A DNA stretch of 54,249 nucleotides from CAYYFX01 sp964471155 (GTDB lineage: Bacteria; ARS69): contig CAYYFX010000015.1 of assembly GCA_964471155.1 (NCBI GenBank), positions 1 through 54,249 on the forward strand, given 5' to 3'. The first letter of the stretch is position 1. The number at the start of each line of letters is the position of its first letter. Positions 31,480-39,219 of this stretch are shown here, piece by piece. The position numbers were made by a program, and so were the translations under genes. The notes below the pieces were generated by a model. It did not search any database. It was not told where the DNA came from and worked only from the letters and a program-made list of their open reading frames with translations.

Positions 31480-33749
31480 CAGAACCTCACGATCGCTTCG
31501 AGCTGGAGGACGCGGGCGTTCGCCATGGCGCTTTCCGCGGCCTGGATGCGCTGCTTGAGGCCGAGGTAGTTCGTGCGCGCGGTCTCGGCGTTCGCGCCCA
31601 GCCCGAAGAGGTAGGCGTCCCGCCCGATGTACGCGTACTCGTTCACCGGCTCGTCCAGCACCCACGGATCCACGCCGTACGACAGCGCCAGCTCGATGCC
31701 CTCCTGCACCACGTGCTTGAGCTCCACGAACGTGTCGTTGTAGGCGTCGTTCAGGTCCAGCACCGGATCATTGTACTTCGCGAAGCGGAGGTCCGTGCCC
31801 AGGGTCCACCGCGGCCGGATCGTCCAGACCGCCTTCAGGAGCGTCTCCACGTACTTGGGCTCCCGGTCGAACCCCGACGCCCCGATCAGCCCGTCGTACT
31901 CGAAGCGCACCTCCGGGGAGCTCCACACGTCGCAATCCAGGTGCGGGCGCCAGAACACGGCGTCCTCGCCGCCCAGGAAGAGCAGGCGCTCGTAGGCCAC
32001 CTCGTGCTCGCCGGCCTCCAGCCAGAAGTTCCGGCGGTCGAACCAGAGCTGCGTGTCCCACGGCGCGTGCCGGTCGTAGCGGAAGTCCCAGGCCTCCAGG
32101 CCCAACCCCAGCCCGAACCGGCGGCTGGCCCACGTGACGTCCCGCGCCACGTCCGCGCGGTACGTCCACGCGCGGTTCGTGATGGCGTCCGCCAGCCCGG
32201 TGGCGCGCGGGTCCAGCTCGTGGGACTCCACCTCGATGCTGCCCTGGGCGCGGATCCCGTACGGCATCGGCAGTTCCGCCGCGCCCACGTGCGCGCGCCA
32301 GCTGTCATCCAGGGTGAAGGAATCGTCGCCCACCGCGTCCGGCGCCTCCTGCAGCAGCAGGAACGCGCCGAGCGGATCCGCGGAGCCGAGGGCGCCCGCG
32401 GGCAGCGTGGCGAGGCCCACGATCTCGCGGCGGCCGCCGCGCCCCACGAACTCCGCGCGTCCGAACAGCCCTTCCACGGTCACGTCCGCGCCCAGCACCG
32501 CATCCGGCCACGTGGCGTCCACGCCCGCCGCCTTCCACTGCTCCGTGCCGCGCGGGTAGAGGGTGCGCTCCGCCTGCACGCCGGGGAAGACGCCGACGAA
32601 CGTGCTGTCCCCGAGGCTCACCTCGACGAGGACGTCGCCCTCGAGGAACCCCGCGAGGAACCCGTAGTTGCCCGGGTTGTACCCGCGGTCCAGACGGCCG
32701 CTGACGCCGAGCTGCAGCGGTCCCCATTCCCCGGTCACGCGCGCGGCCATCACGTCCTCGTCGTTCGCGGCGGCGCTGAACCGGTAGGCCCGGGTCACCG
32801 CGGGGGTGAAGCGCATCCGGTCGTCCCCGGGCGCGAGGGTCCAGTACAACGCGTCCGCGGCGGGGGCCAGCGTCGTCGCCAGGTCGAAGAACGCATCGTA
32901 CGCCGGCGTCCCCTGCCCGCCGTCCTCGAAGCGGTCCGCGTACAGCACCCGCGCCTGCACGACGCCGAAGTCCCGCGTGGCGGTGACGCCCTGCGTGCCG
33001 AAGCCGAACGCGTGGTGGTAGATGCCCACGTCGCCCACGAGATGCAGCGGATCCCCCCACGGCTCCACCGCGAAGTTGTCCCACCCGAGGAGCCCCAGCT
33101 CCCCCCCGTCGTAGTGCAGGTAGCCGCGGTCGAAGTTCAGCCGGGTCCGGTACAGTTCGATGTTCTCGGACTCGTTGTGGATGTTCGTCAGCACGTACGC
33201 GTCCATGGCGTCGTTCACGCGGATGTCGAAGCCGAGGTCGATGTCCAGCGTGGGCCGGCGCAGCTCGAACCGGTCCCCGGTGTCCGGGTTGCGGAGGGAC
33301 CGGTACAGCCCGATCGTCCGGCCGTTCATGGCGATCTTCGTGGAGTAGGTGGTGTTCGTGGCGCCCTGCGCAGCGGTGATCATGCCCTTGTCGTCCAGGC
33401 TCACCGCGGAGTTCCCGTAGTCCCCCATCGTCACCGGGTTGCCCGGGTCCGTCAGCCACTGGCCGTCCACGACGAACTTGTACTCGTGCGTCCCCTTCGC
33501 CAGCCGCAGCACGGTGGACCAGGTGCCGTCCTCCTCGCGGACCATGGGGTTCGCGGTGGTGCTCCAGTCGTTGAACGAGCCGGCCAGCGCCACCGACCCC
33601 GCGTTCGGCGCGGCATACGAGAAGCGGAGCCCGCCGGGCGTGGCCACCACGTCGGCGCCCGCGCGCGGGGGCATCGCCAGCGGCAGCGCGAAGGCCAAGG
33701 CCGCGCCGGCCGCGAGCAGGACGAGCCGGGAACCAGGGTTCCGTTTCAT
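31479..33749 (-). CDS. CBM48 fused to an outer-membrane beta-barrel
   Basis: 756 residues from the ATG at 33749. A signal peptide (KRNPGSRLVLLAAGAALAF...) is followed by a complete CBM48 domain (about 36-115: GGLRFSYAAPNAGSVALAGSFNDW, TWSTVLRLAKGTHEYKFVVDGQW, GNSAVSLDD). After it come about 620 residues of alternating amphipathic strands (for example FDRGYLHYDGGELGLLGWDN, WASRRFGLGLGLEAWDFRY, FWRPHLDCDVWSSPEVRFEY) ending in LEAIVRF. A C-terminal Phe in a final strand is the recognition signal of BAM-inserted barrels. The CBM48 at the mature N-terminus suggests a barrel that itself captures glycogen or starch. There is no TonB box or plug domain, so it is not SusC. It starts 2 nt after the preceding barrel gene. 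Confidence 0.85.
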   Translation of the reverse strand: MKRNPGSRLVLLAAGAALAFALPLAMPPRAGADVVATPGGLRFSYAAPNAGSVALAGSFNDWSTTANPMVREEDGTWSTVLRLAKGTHEYKFVVDGQWLTDPGNPVTMGDYGNSAVSLDDKGMITAAQGATNTTYSTKIAMNGRTIGLYRSLRNPDTGDRFELRRPTLDIDLGFDIRVNDAMDAYVLTNIHNESENIELYRTRLNFDRGYLHYDGGELGLLGWDNFAVEPWGDPLHLVGDVGIYHHAFGFGTQGVTATRDFGVVQARVLYADRFEDGGQGTPAYDAFFDLATTLAPAADALYWTLAPGDDRMRFTPAVTRAYRFSAAANDEDVMAARVTGEWGPLQLGVSGRLDRGYNPGNYGFLAGFLEGDVLVEVSLGDSTFVGVFPGVQAERTLYPRGTEQWKAAGVDATWPDAVLGADVTVEGLFGRAEFVGRGGRREIVGLATLPAGALGSADPLGAFLLLQEAPDAVGDDSFTLDDSWRAHVGAAELPMPYGIRAQGSIEVESHELDPRATGLADAITNRAWTYRADVARDVTWASRRFGLGLGLEAWDFRYDRHAPWDTQLWFDRRNFWLEAGEHEVAYERLLFLGGEDAVFWRPHLDCDVWSSPEVRFEYDGLIGASGFDREPKYVETLLKAVWTIRPRWTLGTDLRFAKYNDPVLDLNDAYNDTFVELKHVVQEGIELALSYGVDPWVLDEPVNEYAYIGRDAYLFGLGANAETARTNYLGLKQRIQAAESAMANARVLQLEAIVRF

Positions 33750-33751
33750 GG

Positions 33752-35341
33752 TCAGAAGTACCCCTTGAGCGTGAACTTCACGATGTCCTTGTTCCGCGCC
33801 CCGCCCTCGAGATCGCCGTCGTCCACCGGGTTCGTGGAGTCCCCGATCCACCACGGGCCGTAGGACAGGAACATCTCCGTGCCGCCGCGCGGGCGGAACT
33901 GCAGCTCCGCGAACAGGCTCTCGCGCAGGCTGGCGGGGTCGTTGCCGAAGGTGAACCGGTTGTACAGTTTCAGCGTGCGCGTGAGGTTCACCGCCGTCTC
34001 CAGCGACGCCAGCTCCTTCTGGTTCTCCGTGTCCAGGTCCTTGAGCTTCCCCTGCACGCGCATCCACGCCAGCCGGCTCTCCACGGAGACCTCGGCGAAC
34101 AGGTCGTTGTTCTCCGTGACCTCGGTGCGCAGCGGGTTCGCGTGGTCCTCGGTCCGCTTGCGCCGGTGGAAGATCTTGCTCGTGAAGCCGTTCACGTACT
34201 CCGTGTACATCTCCACGTACAGCTCGCGCAGGTCCTTCTGCTCGTAGATCTCCTTGGTCCACTGCGCGTAGCTCGCGGTGACCGTGATCGCGCGCTGCGG
34301 CACCAGGTACCAGGTGTTGAGCCGCCAGCCGCGCTCGTCGTTCAGCCCGTCGCCCAGGGGATTCGTGTAGTCCGGCCCCGCGTACCACAGGTACGGCGCG
34401 ACGTTGTAGTACCCCAGCTTCGGCGTGCCCACCTGCACCGCGCGGATCTCCGCCTTCACGGTGGCGTCCGACGGCAGCCAGCGCGCGGGCCGCAGGATGT
34501 CCCCGAAGCCCGCGTCGTCGTAGTACCCGTCCCCGGGCCGGTACGGCGGGCGCCCGGGGATCTGGATGGAGTCCGGCCGGTCGATGTGGTGCGTGCGGCT
34601 CTGGGCGAACTCCACCAGGATGTCCGTGGCGCCCAGCGCGTACCGCGCATCCCCGGCGAACACCTCGGTGTGCCCGTTCTCCCCGAGCCGCAGCTCGCCC
34701 TCCACCTTGCGGTTGTACGTGACGCCGGCGCGCAGCCTCCGGTCCAGGAACTCCCGCCGCGCGCGGAACACGTGCGCGTCGTCCGTGGCCGCGGGCTGCG
34801 CCGGATCCGACGTCGTGTTCGGATTCGACTGGCTCGAGAAGTCCGAGTACACGTACGTGAAGCTCGTGCCGAGATACCCGAACACGTCCGTGCGGAAGCC
34901 CTGCGCGTTGTCCCCGTCCTTCACGTTGTCGTTGCGCACGACCTCGATGAGGTGGTTCTCCACCCAGAACCGGGACTGGCGCGAGAAGAGGTACGAGTCC
35001 ACCCCGCGGCCCGCCTTCTCCCACCGGTAGCGCACGTGCGCGTCGCGGAACTGGAACTCCGGGCGGAGGCCCGAGTTGTTGCCGCGGTTCCAGTCCTCCT
35101 CGAACTTGAGGTACGCCTCCACGCCCTGCGCCGGCTGCGAGAAGATCCGGAACTGGACCAGCCCGAAGCTGTCGTCGTTGTTGTAGTCGTAGTCCCAGGG
35201 GAAGAACCGGTCCTGCTTGCGGGCGTCGATCTGGATCTGGTACTCGCCCTCGATCTTCGTGGCCGCGGACGCCGGCGCGGCGACGAGCGGCGCGAGCGCG
35301 AGCGCCGCGAGGATCCCGCCGAGCGCGCGGCGCGGGCTCAC
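33752..35341 (-). CDS. Outer-membrane beta-barrel protein
   Basis: 529 residues from a GTG at 35341 that overlaps the stop of the PorV-like gene (GTGA). Signal peptide (SPRRALGGILAALALAPLVAAPASA), then strands such as YQIQIDARKQDRFFPWDY, GVEAYLKFEEDWNRGNNSG and KLGYYNVAPYLWYAGPDY, ending FTLKGYF. The terminal Phe and alternating pattern support a barrel of roughly 20 or more strands. No family was recognised; a passive porin or glycan channel is the natural guess given its neighbours. It shows no CBM and no plug domain. Confidence 0.78.
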   Translation of the reverse strand: MSPRRALGGILAALALAPLVAAPASAATKIEGEYQIQIDARKQDRFFPWDYDYNNDDSFGLVQFRIFSQPAQGVEAYLKFEEDWNRGNNSGLRPEFQFRDAHVRYRWEKAGRGVDSYLFSRQSRFWVENHLIEVVRNDNVKDGDNAQGFRTDVFGYLGTSFTYVYSDFSSQSNPNTTSDPAQPAATDDAHVFRARREFLDRRLRAGVTYNRKVEGELRLGENGHTEVFAGDARYALGATDILVEFAQSRTHHIDRPDSIQIPGRPPYRPGDGYYDDAGFGDILRPARWLPSDATVKAEIRAVQVGTPKLGYYNVAPYLWYAGPDYTNPLGDGLNDERGWRLNTWYLVPQRAITVTASYAQWTKEIYEQKDLRELYVEMYTEYVNGFTSKIFHRRKRTEDHANPLRTEVTENNDLFAEVSVESRLAWMRVQGKLKDLDTENQKELASLETAVNLTRTLKLYNRFTFGNDPASLRESLFAELQFRPRGGTEMFLSYGPWWIGDSTNPVDDGDLEGGARNKDIVKFTLKGYF

Positions 35342-36225
35342 GACGCGTCCCCCAGCCGGAAGCGCAGCGAGATCATCGTGGTGATCCCGAGCGTGTTGTG
35401 CGTGGCGAACCCGGTGTCCACGACGATGTGGTCGGTTTTCACGCCGACCCCCCCGAAGAACTGGCCGTCCCCCACGCCGGCGCGTAGGGCGAACACATCG
35501 TAGAAGAGGATCTCGGAGGCGGCCACGGGGGTGAGCGTGCCGCCGTTGTCCTCCACGAGCGCCAGGGACAGGAGGGACTCCGGGTGCCAGCGGTACGAGA
35601 TCCCGCCCTCGCTCGCCGTGGAGAGCTTCGTGCCGCCCCCCCCGCCCACGAGATCCCACTCCGGGGTGGTCACGTTGCGGAACGCCCACCCCGCGGTCAG
35701 TCGCGGCGAGAGCCGCAGCATCACGCCCACGTCCCCCGTGACGTTGGACTCCGCGTCGGGATCCGGCGCGTCGCGGGGGGCGGTGGCCACCGGCCCGGAG
35801 GGCGCCACGCGGGCCTGATTTACCGTGGCGCGGTGGTCCAGCGACCGCGCCCCCCGCTCCCACACGCGTCGCGACGCGCCCAGGTAGAACAGGTCCTCCG
35901 CCGCCCCGGACGCGCCCAGGTGCGACCACGCCACGTGCGCGTTCACGGGTCGCATCGGCCGGGCGAACCCCACGAAGTTCAGCGACAGGTCCGGCAGCAG
36001 GTACGGGCGGTGGTGCGTGACGTGCAGCTCCGGCCGGGCCAGGGCGCAGAGCCCGGCGGGGTTCCAGTAGATGGCGCTGGCGTCGTCCGCCACCGCGGTG
36101 AACGCCCGTCCCATGCCGAGCGCGCGCGCGCCGATCTCCGTCTTCTCGAACCAGGCCCCCGCCGGCGGCGCCGCGAGGAGGAGCGCCGCGAGCATGGCCG
36201 CGGCGGCCGCCGCCCGCGCCCTCAC
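35338..36225 (-). CDS. PorV/PorQ-like outer-membrane protein
   Basis: 295 residues from a GTG at 36225 that overlaps the preceding stop (GTGA). Signal peptide, then IGARALGMGRAFTAVADDAS and AIYWNPAGLCALARPEL, the hallmark N-terminus of the PorV/UPF0164/FadL-like group, followed by amphipathic strands (VGVMLRLSPRLTAGWAFRNV, ISLRFRLGDAS). PorV is the shuttle that receives C-terminal-tailed cargo in the type IX system; related FCB proteins occur without that system. Its position straight after a FlgD-tail protein suggests it may help display that protein (inference). No other T9SS component is in the window. Confidence 0.72.
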   Translation of the reverse strand: MRARAAAAAAMLAALLLAAPPAGAWFEKTEIGARALGMGRAFTAVADDASAIYWNPAGLCALARPELHVTHHRPYLLPDLSLNFVGFARPMRPVNAHVAWSHLGASGAAEDLFYLGASRRVWERGARSLDHRATVNQARVAPSGPVATAPRDAPDPDAESNVTGDVGVMLRLSPRLTAGWAFRNVTTPEWDLVGGGGGTKLSTASEGGISYRWHPESLLSLALVEDNGGTLTPVAASEILFYDVFALRAGVGDGQFFGGVGVKTDHIVVDTGFATHNTLGITTMISLRFRLGDAS

Positions 36226-37445
36226 CGCAGCACCGTGAACGACCGCGTCTTGCGATCCGCATCCGGCTCCAGCACCACGCGGAGCACGTAGATCCCGCCG
36301 GGCACGAGGCGCCCGCCGTCGTCGCGGCCGTCCCAGCGGTCCATCGCGGGATCCAGCGGATCCGAGGCCGAGCGCGCGTCCAGCCGGTACAGCGTGCGCA
36401 CCTTCTCGCCGCGCAGGTCGTAGATCTCGCTCGTGAGCGTGGCGATGCGGAAGTCCTCCTCCGGCGGCGCCTCCGGCGTGAGCTCCACCCGGAACTCCAG
36501 CTCCCCGCCCTGCTCCGGCGAGATGAGCGGCCGCGCGATCACGATGTCCCCGATCTCCTGCCGCAAGGACCGCACCGGCGGACGCACGCGGAACGACACC
36601 CGGTCCCGCACGTTCGCGTTGAAGTCCGGCACGCCGTCCGGCGCGCCGCCGCCGGGTCGCGTGAGATCGAACGGCACCGTCACCCAGTTGTCGACGGTGA
36701 CCTGCGTGGTGCTGCTGTTGTCGTGGCCGCGCGAGTTGTCCGGGGCGGAGTCCGGGCCGCCGGTGCCGTCCGGGCCGGCCGTGACCACCGCCACGAGGCG
36801 GATTTCCGTGATGTCCGCCGGCAGCTCGTACACGCTGTCCCCGTGCGCGGCGGAGAACACGGGCTCCGCGGCGTCCCCGAGCAGGAACGTCCACGGGATG
36901 GCCGCTTCCATGGCGCGCCCGTCCGTGCCCTGCGAGAACGTGGCCACCGTGGCGAACGACGTGGCGTCCTTCTGCGTCACGTTGTTCGAGCTCTCCACCG
37001 ACCAGACCTGCGGCAGCGTGTTGCGGTCCCAGGTGGCCAGGAAGAGGTCCGGCTGGATCCCCTGGAACACGAAGTTCCGCCGCCAGGAGTTCAACCCGGT
37101 CATCTCCTGCATGCCGCCGGGCTTGAAGTCCATGAGCAGGATGACGTTGTTGTCCCAGATGATGGCGTCCACGCCCACGTACAGGAAGCGCGCGTCCCAA
37201 GTGAGCCGGATCTGGCGGACGTCGTTGTTGAAGCCCCACTTGGAGTCGCTGATGGACTCCTCGGGCACCGGGTTCGTGGGGTCGGAGTCGTTCGTCTGCA
37301 GGAGGCTCTCGTCCGCGGCCCACTCGCGGGTCAACCCGTCGATCTCCAGGCGGTCCGAGAGGTCCAGGCGCGTGATGGCGGCGGCGGGCGGCGGCGCCGC
37401 GGCGAGCGCCACGAGCCAGGCCGCCAGGGCGGGTGCGCGCATCAT
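36222..37445 (-). CDS. Secreted CBM9-like protein with FlgD-like tail
   Basis: 407 residues if the first of two adjacent ATGs (37445) is used; the second (37442) has better spacing from GGAG. A signal peptide (ALAAWLVALAAAPPPAAA) is followed by a CBM9/DOMON-like domain: RLEIDGLTREWAADESLL, IRLTWDARFLYVGVDAIIW, MEAAIPWTFLLGD. Ig-like beta-sequence comes next, and the tail is FlgD-like (YDLRGEKVRTLYRL, WDGRDDGGRLVPGGIYVLRV, TRSFTVLR). CBM9-like domains bind reducing ends or glucans. It has its own strong promoter (37475-37504) and lies 76 nt after the ABC permease, so it heads the outer-membrane half of the cluster. Confidence 0.8.
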   Translation of the reverse strand: MMRAPALAAWLVALAAAPPPAAAITRLDLSDRLEIDGLTREWAADESLLQTNDSDPTNPVPEESISDSKWGFNNDVRQIRLTWDARFLYVGVDAIIWDNNVILLMDFKPGGMQEMTGLNSWRRNFVFQGIQPDLFLATWDRNTLPQVWSVESSNNVTQKDATSFATVATFSQGTDGRAMEAAIPWTFLLGDAAEPVFSAAHGDSVYELPADITEIRLVAVVTAGPDGTGGPDSAPDNSRGHDNSSTTQVTVDNWVTVPFDLTRPGGGAPDGVPDFNANVRDRVSFRVRPPVRSLRQEIGDIVIARPLISPEQGGELEFRVELTPEAPPEEDFRIATLTSEIYDLRGEKVRTLYRLDARSASDPLDPAMDRWDGRDDGGRLVPGGIYVLRVVLEPDADRKTRSFTVLR

Positions 37446-37474
37446 CGCTCCGTGCGGAAGGAGGCGAGCCGCGC

Positions 37475-37504
37475 ATCGTAGCCAGCCGCCGCGGCCAGGG
37501 TCAA
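37475..37504 (-). promoter_or_regulatory. Sigma-70-type promoter inside the glucan cluster
   Basis: On the minus strand TTGACC (37499-37504), 18-bp spacer, TACGAT (37475-37480), about 30 nt before the CBM9-like gene. The 10-mer CGTTGACCCT around this -35 also surrounds the -35 of the SBP gene at 40556. Confidence 0.65.
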
Positions 37505-37521
37505 CGCGGGTCCGCACGGGG

Positions 37522-38340
37522 TCAGTCCTTCACGCCGCCGAGCGTCAGCCCGGAGACGAGGAAACGGTTCAACAGCAGGAACACCACCACCACCGGCGCC
37601 GAGACCAATATGGCGCCCGCCGAGTAGTTGGCCCACTCCGTCTGGAAGGAATTCGAGAGCCCCTCCAGCCCCAGGGGGAGGGTGTACAGGCCCTGGGACG
37701 AGATGATGACGCGGGCCACGATGAACTCGCTCCAGCCGGCCAGGAACGAGAACAGCGCCGTGATGGCCAGGGCCGGGGCGGACAGGGGCAGGAGGATCCG
37801 CACGAAGGCCTCGAACCGTCCCGCCCCGTCCACCAGGGCGGCCTCCTCCAGGGAGAAGGGGATCGAGTCGAAGTAGCCCTTCATCGTCCACACGCAGAAG
37901 GGCAGCGCCGTGGCCGAGTACGCCACGGCCAGTCCCACGAGGGTGTCCGTGAGACCCAGCCTGCGCATGAGCACGTACAGCGGGAGCAGCAGCATGGTCG
38001 CGGGGAACATCTGCGTGACCAGGAAGACCGTGAGCCCGGCGTTGCGCCCGGGGAACCGGAAGCGGCTGAACGCGTAGCCCGCCGTGGACGCCAGCGCCAC
38101 CCCGAGGACGGTCACGGACACCGCCACCACCGTGGAGTTCAGCAGCCACCGCAGGAACGGCCGCTCCAGCAGCACGACGCGGTACGCCTCCAGCGTGGCC
38201 CCGTCGGGGATGATCGCCAGCGACGTGGAGTACAACGACCCCACCGGCCGCAGCGAGATCCCGATCACCACGAGGATCGGGTACAGCGTCAGCAGCGTGA
38301 TCGCCGCGAGGGCGGCGTACAGCAACGCGCGCTTCACCAT
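37522..38340 (-). CDS. Carbohydrate ABC transporter permease, MalG-type
   Basis: 272 residues, six predicted membrane helices. The EAA loop that contacts the ATPase is seen as EEAALVDGAGRFEAFVRILLPLSAPAL. ATPEAYRVVL-like N-terminal periplasmic sequence and the ending GLTLGGVKD are typical of MalG/UgpE (CUT1) permeases, which import oligosaccharides. The ATG at 38340 lies inside the end of the MalF-type gene (ATGGTGA overlap), so the two permeases are translationally coupled. The next gene lies 76 nt downstream with its own promoter. No ATPase gene is linked. Confidence 0.92.
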   Translation of the reverse strand: MVKRALLYAALAAITLLTLYPILVVIGISLRPVGSLYSTSLAIIPDGATLEAYRVVLLERPFLRWLLNSTVVAVSVTVLGVALASTAGYAFSRFRFPGRNAGLTVFLVTQMFPATMLLLPLYVLMRRLGLTDTLVGLAVAYSATALPFCVWTMKGYFDSIPFSLEEAALVDGAGRFEAFVRILLPLSAPALAITALFSFLAGWSEFIVARVIISSQGLYTLPLGLEGLSNSFQTEWANYSAGAILVSAPVVVVFLLLNRFLVSGLTLGGVKD

Positions 38341-39206
38341 CCCCGCTCCGTGGCCTTCGCCTGCCGGATGTACGCCGCCACCAGGACCATGAGGATGGCG
38401 AAGATGACGATGCTGAACGCCGCCGCGTAGCCGTACCGGTAGTACGTGAACGCGGCCTTGTACACGTGCGACACCAGGATGTGGGTCTTGTCCGCGGGCT
38501 CGCCGCCGTTCGTCACGAGCCACACGACGTTCAGGTTGTTGAAGGTCCAGATGGTGCCGAGCAGGATGGCGGGGAGCATTACGGGCTTCAGGAACGGCAG
38601 CGTCACGTGCCGCCAGCGGTCCCACGCCGCCGCGCCGTCCATGCGCGCGGACTCGTACAGCTCCTTCGGGATCGTCTGCAACCCGCCGAGCGCCACGACC
38701 ATCATGAACGGGAACCCCAGCCACACGTTCGCCACGATCGCCGCGGCCATGGCGGCGGACTCGTTCCCGAACCACGCCACCTTGGGGATCCCGAGCAGCT
38801 TCGTCAGGATGAGGTTCACCTGCCCGTACTCGTAGTTGAACATGCCGCGCCAGGTCAGCGCGGTGATGAACTGCGGCATGGCCCAGGGCAGGATCAGGAG
38901 CGTGCGGAACACCGCGCGACCGCGCAGGTCGCCGTTCAGCAGCAGCGCCAGCACCGTGCCCACGACCACGTGGAAGAAGACGTTCACGCCGGTCCAGATC
39001 AGGGTCTTGCCGAGCACGCGGTACACGTCCGGTTCCGCCACGATGCGCCGGAAATGCTCCAGCCCCACGAACGACGGGTCCGCGAGGTGGTACAGGTTCA
39101 TGTTCGTGAGGGAGATCCACACGTTGTACCCGAACGGGTACAGGACCACCGCGAGCATGAGGACGAGCGCCGGCGAGAGGAAGAGGTACGGCAGCGCGCG
39201 CTTCAG
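38334..39206 (-). CDS. Carbohydrate ABC transporter permease, MalF-type, probable CTG start
   Basis: 290 residues if started at CTG 39206, where AAGGAG is ideally spaced (8 nt) and the protein begins LKRALPYLFLSPALVLMLAV, the normal first helix of CUT1 permeases. The first ATG (39158) cuts this helix in half and has no ribosome site; no ATG or GTG is in frame between the stop of the upstream gene and the CTG. The EAA loop is ESARMDGAAAWDRWRHVTLPFLKPV. Six helices expected. It starts 13 nt after the substrate-binding gene. A sequencing error at the start codon is an alternative. Confidence 0.88.
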   Translation of the reverse strand: MKRALPYLFLSPALVLMLAVVLYPFGYNVWISLTNMNLYHLADPSFVGLEHFRRIVAEPDVYRVLGKTLIWTGVNVFFHVVVGTVLALLLNGDLRGRAVFRTLLILPWAMPQFITALTWRGMFNYEYGQVNLILTKLLGIPKVAWFGNESAAMAAAIVANVWLGFPFMMVVALGGLQTIPKELYESARMDGAAAWDRWRHVTLPFLKPVMLPAILLGTIWTFNNLNVVWLVTNGGEPADKTHILVSHVYKAAFTYYRYGYAAAFSIVIFAILMVLVAAYIRQAKATERGW

Positions 39207-39219
39207 CCCCGGGTCTCCT

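Noticed and set aside
31479..36225. SusC/SusD homologues
   Set aside because: No TonB box, plug domain or SusD-type TPR lipoprotein is visible; the barrels are shorter than SusC. The likeness to Sus is functional only.
35338..36225. Proof of a type IX secretion system
   Set aside because: A PorV-like protein and FlgD-like tails are suggestive, but no SprA, PorK-N, PorU or PorX/Y gene is in the window, and both features occur in lineages without T9SS.
39158..39206. ATG at 39158 as start of the MalF-type gene
   Set aside because: It has no ribosome site and cuts the first membrane helix; the CTG at 39206 fits spacing and family.
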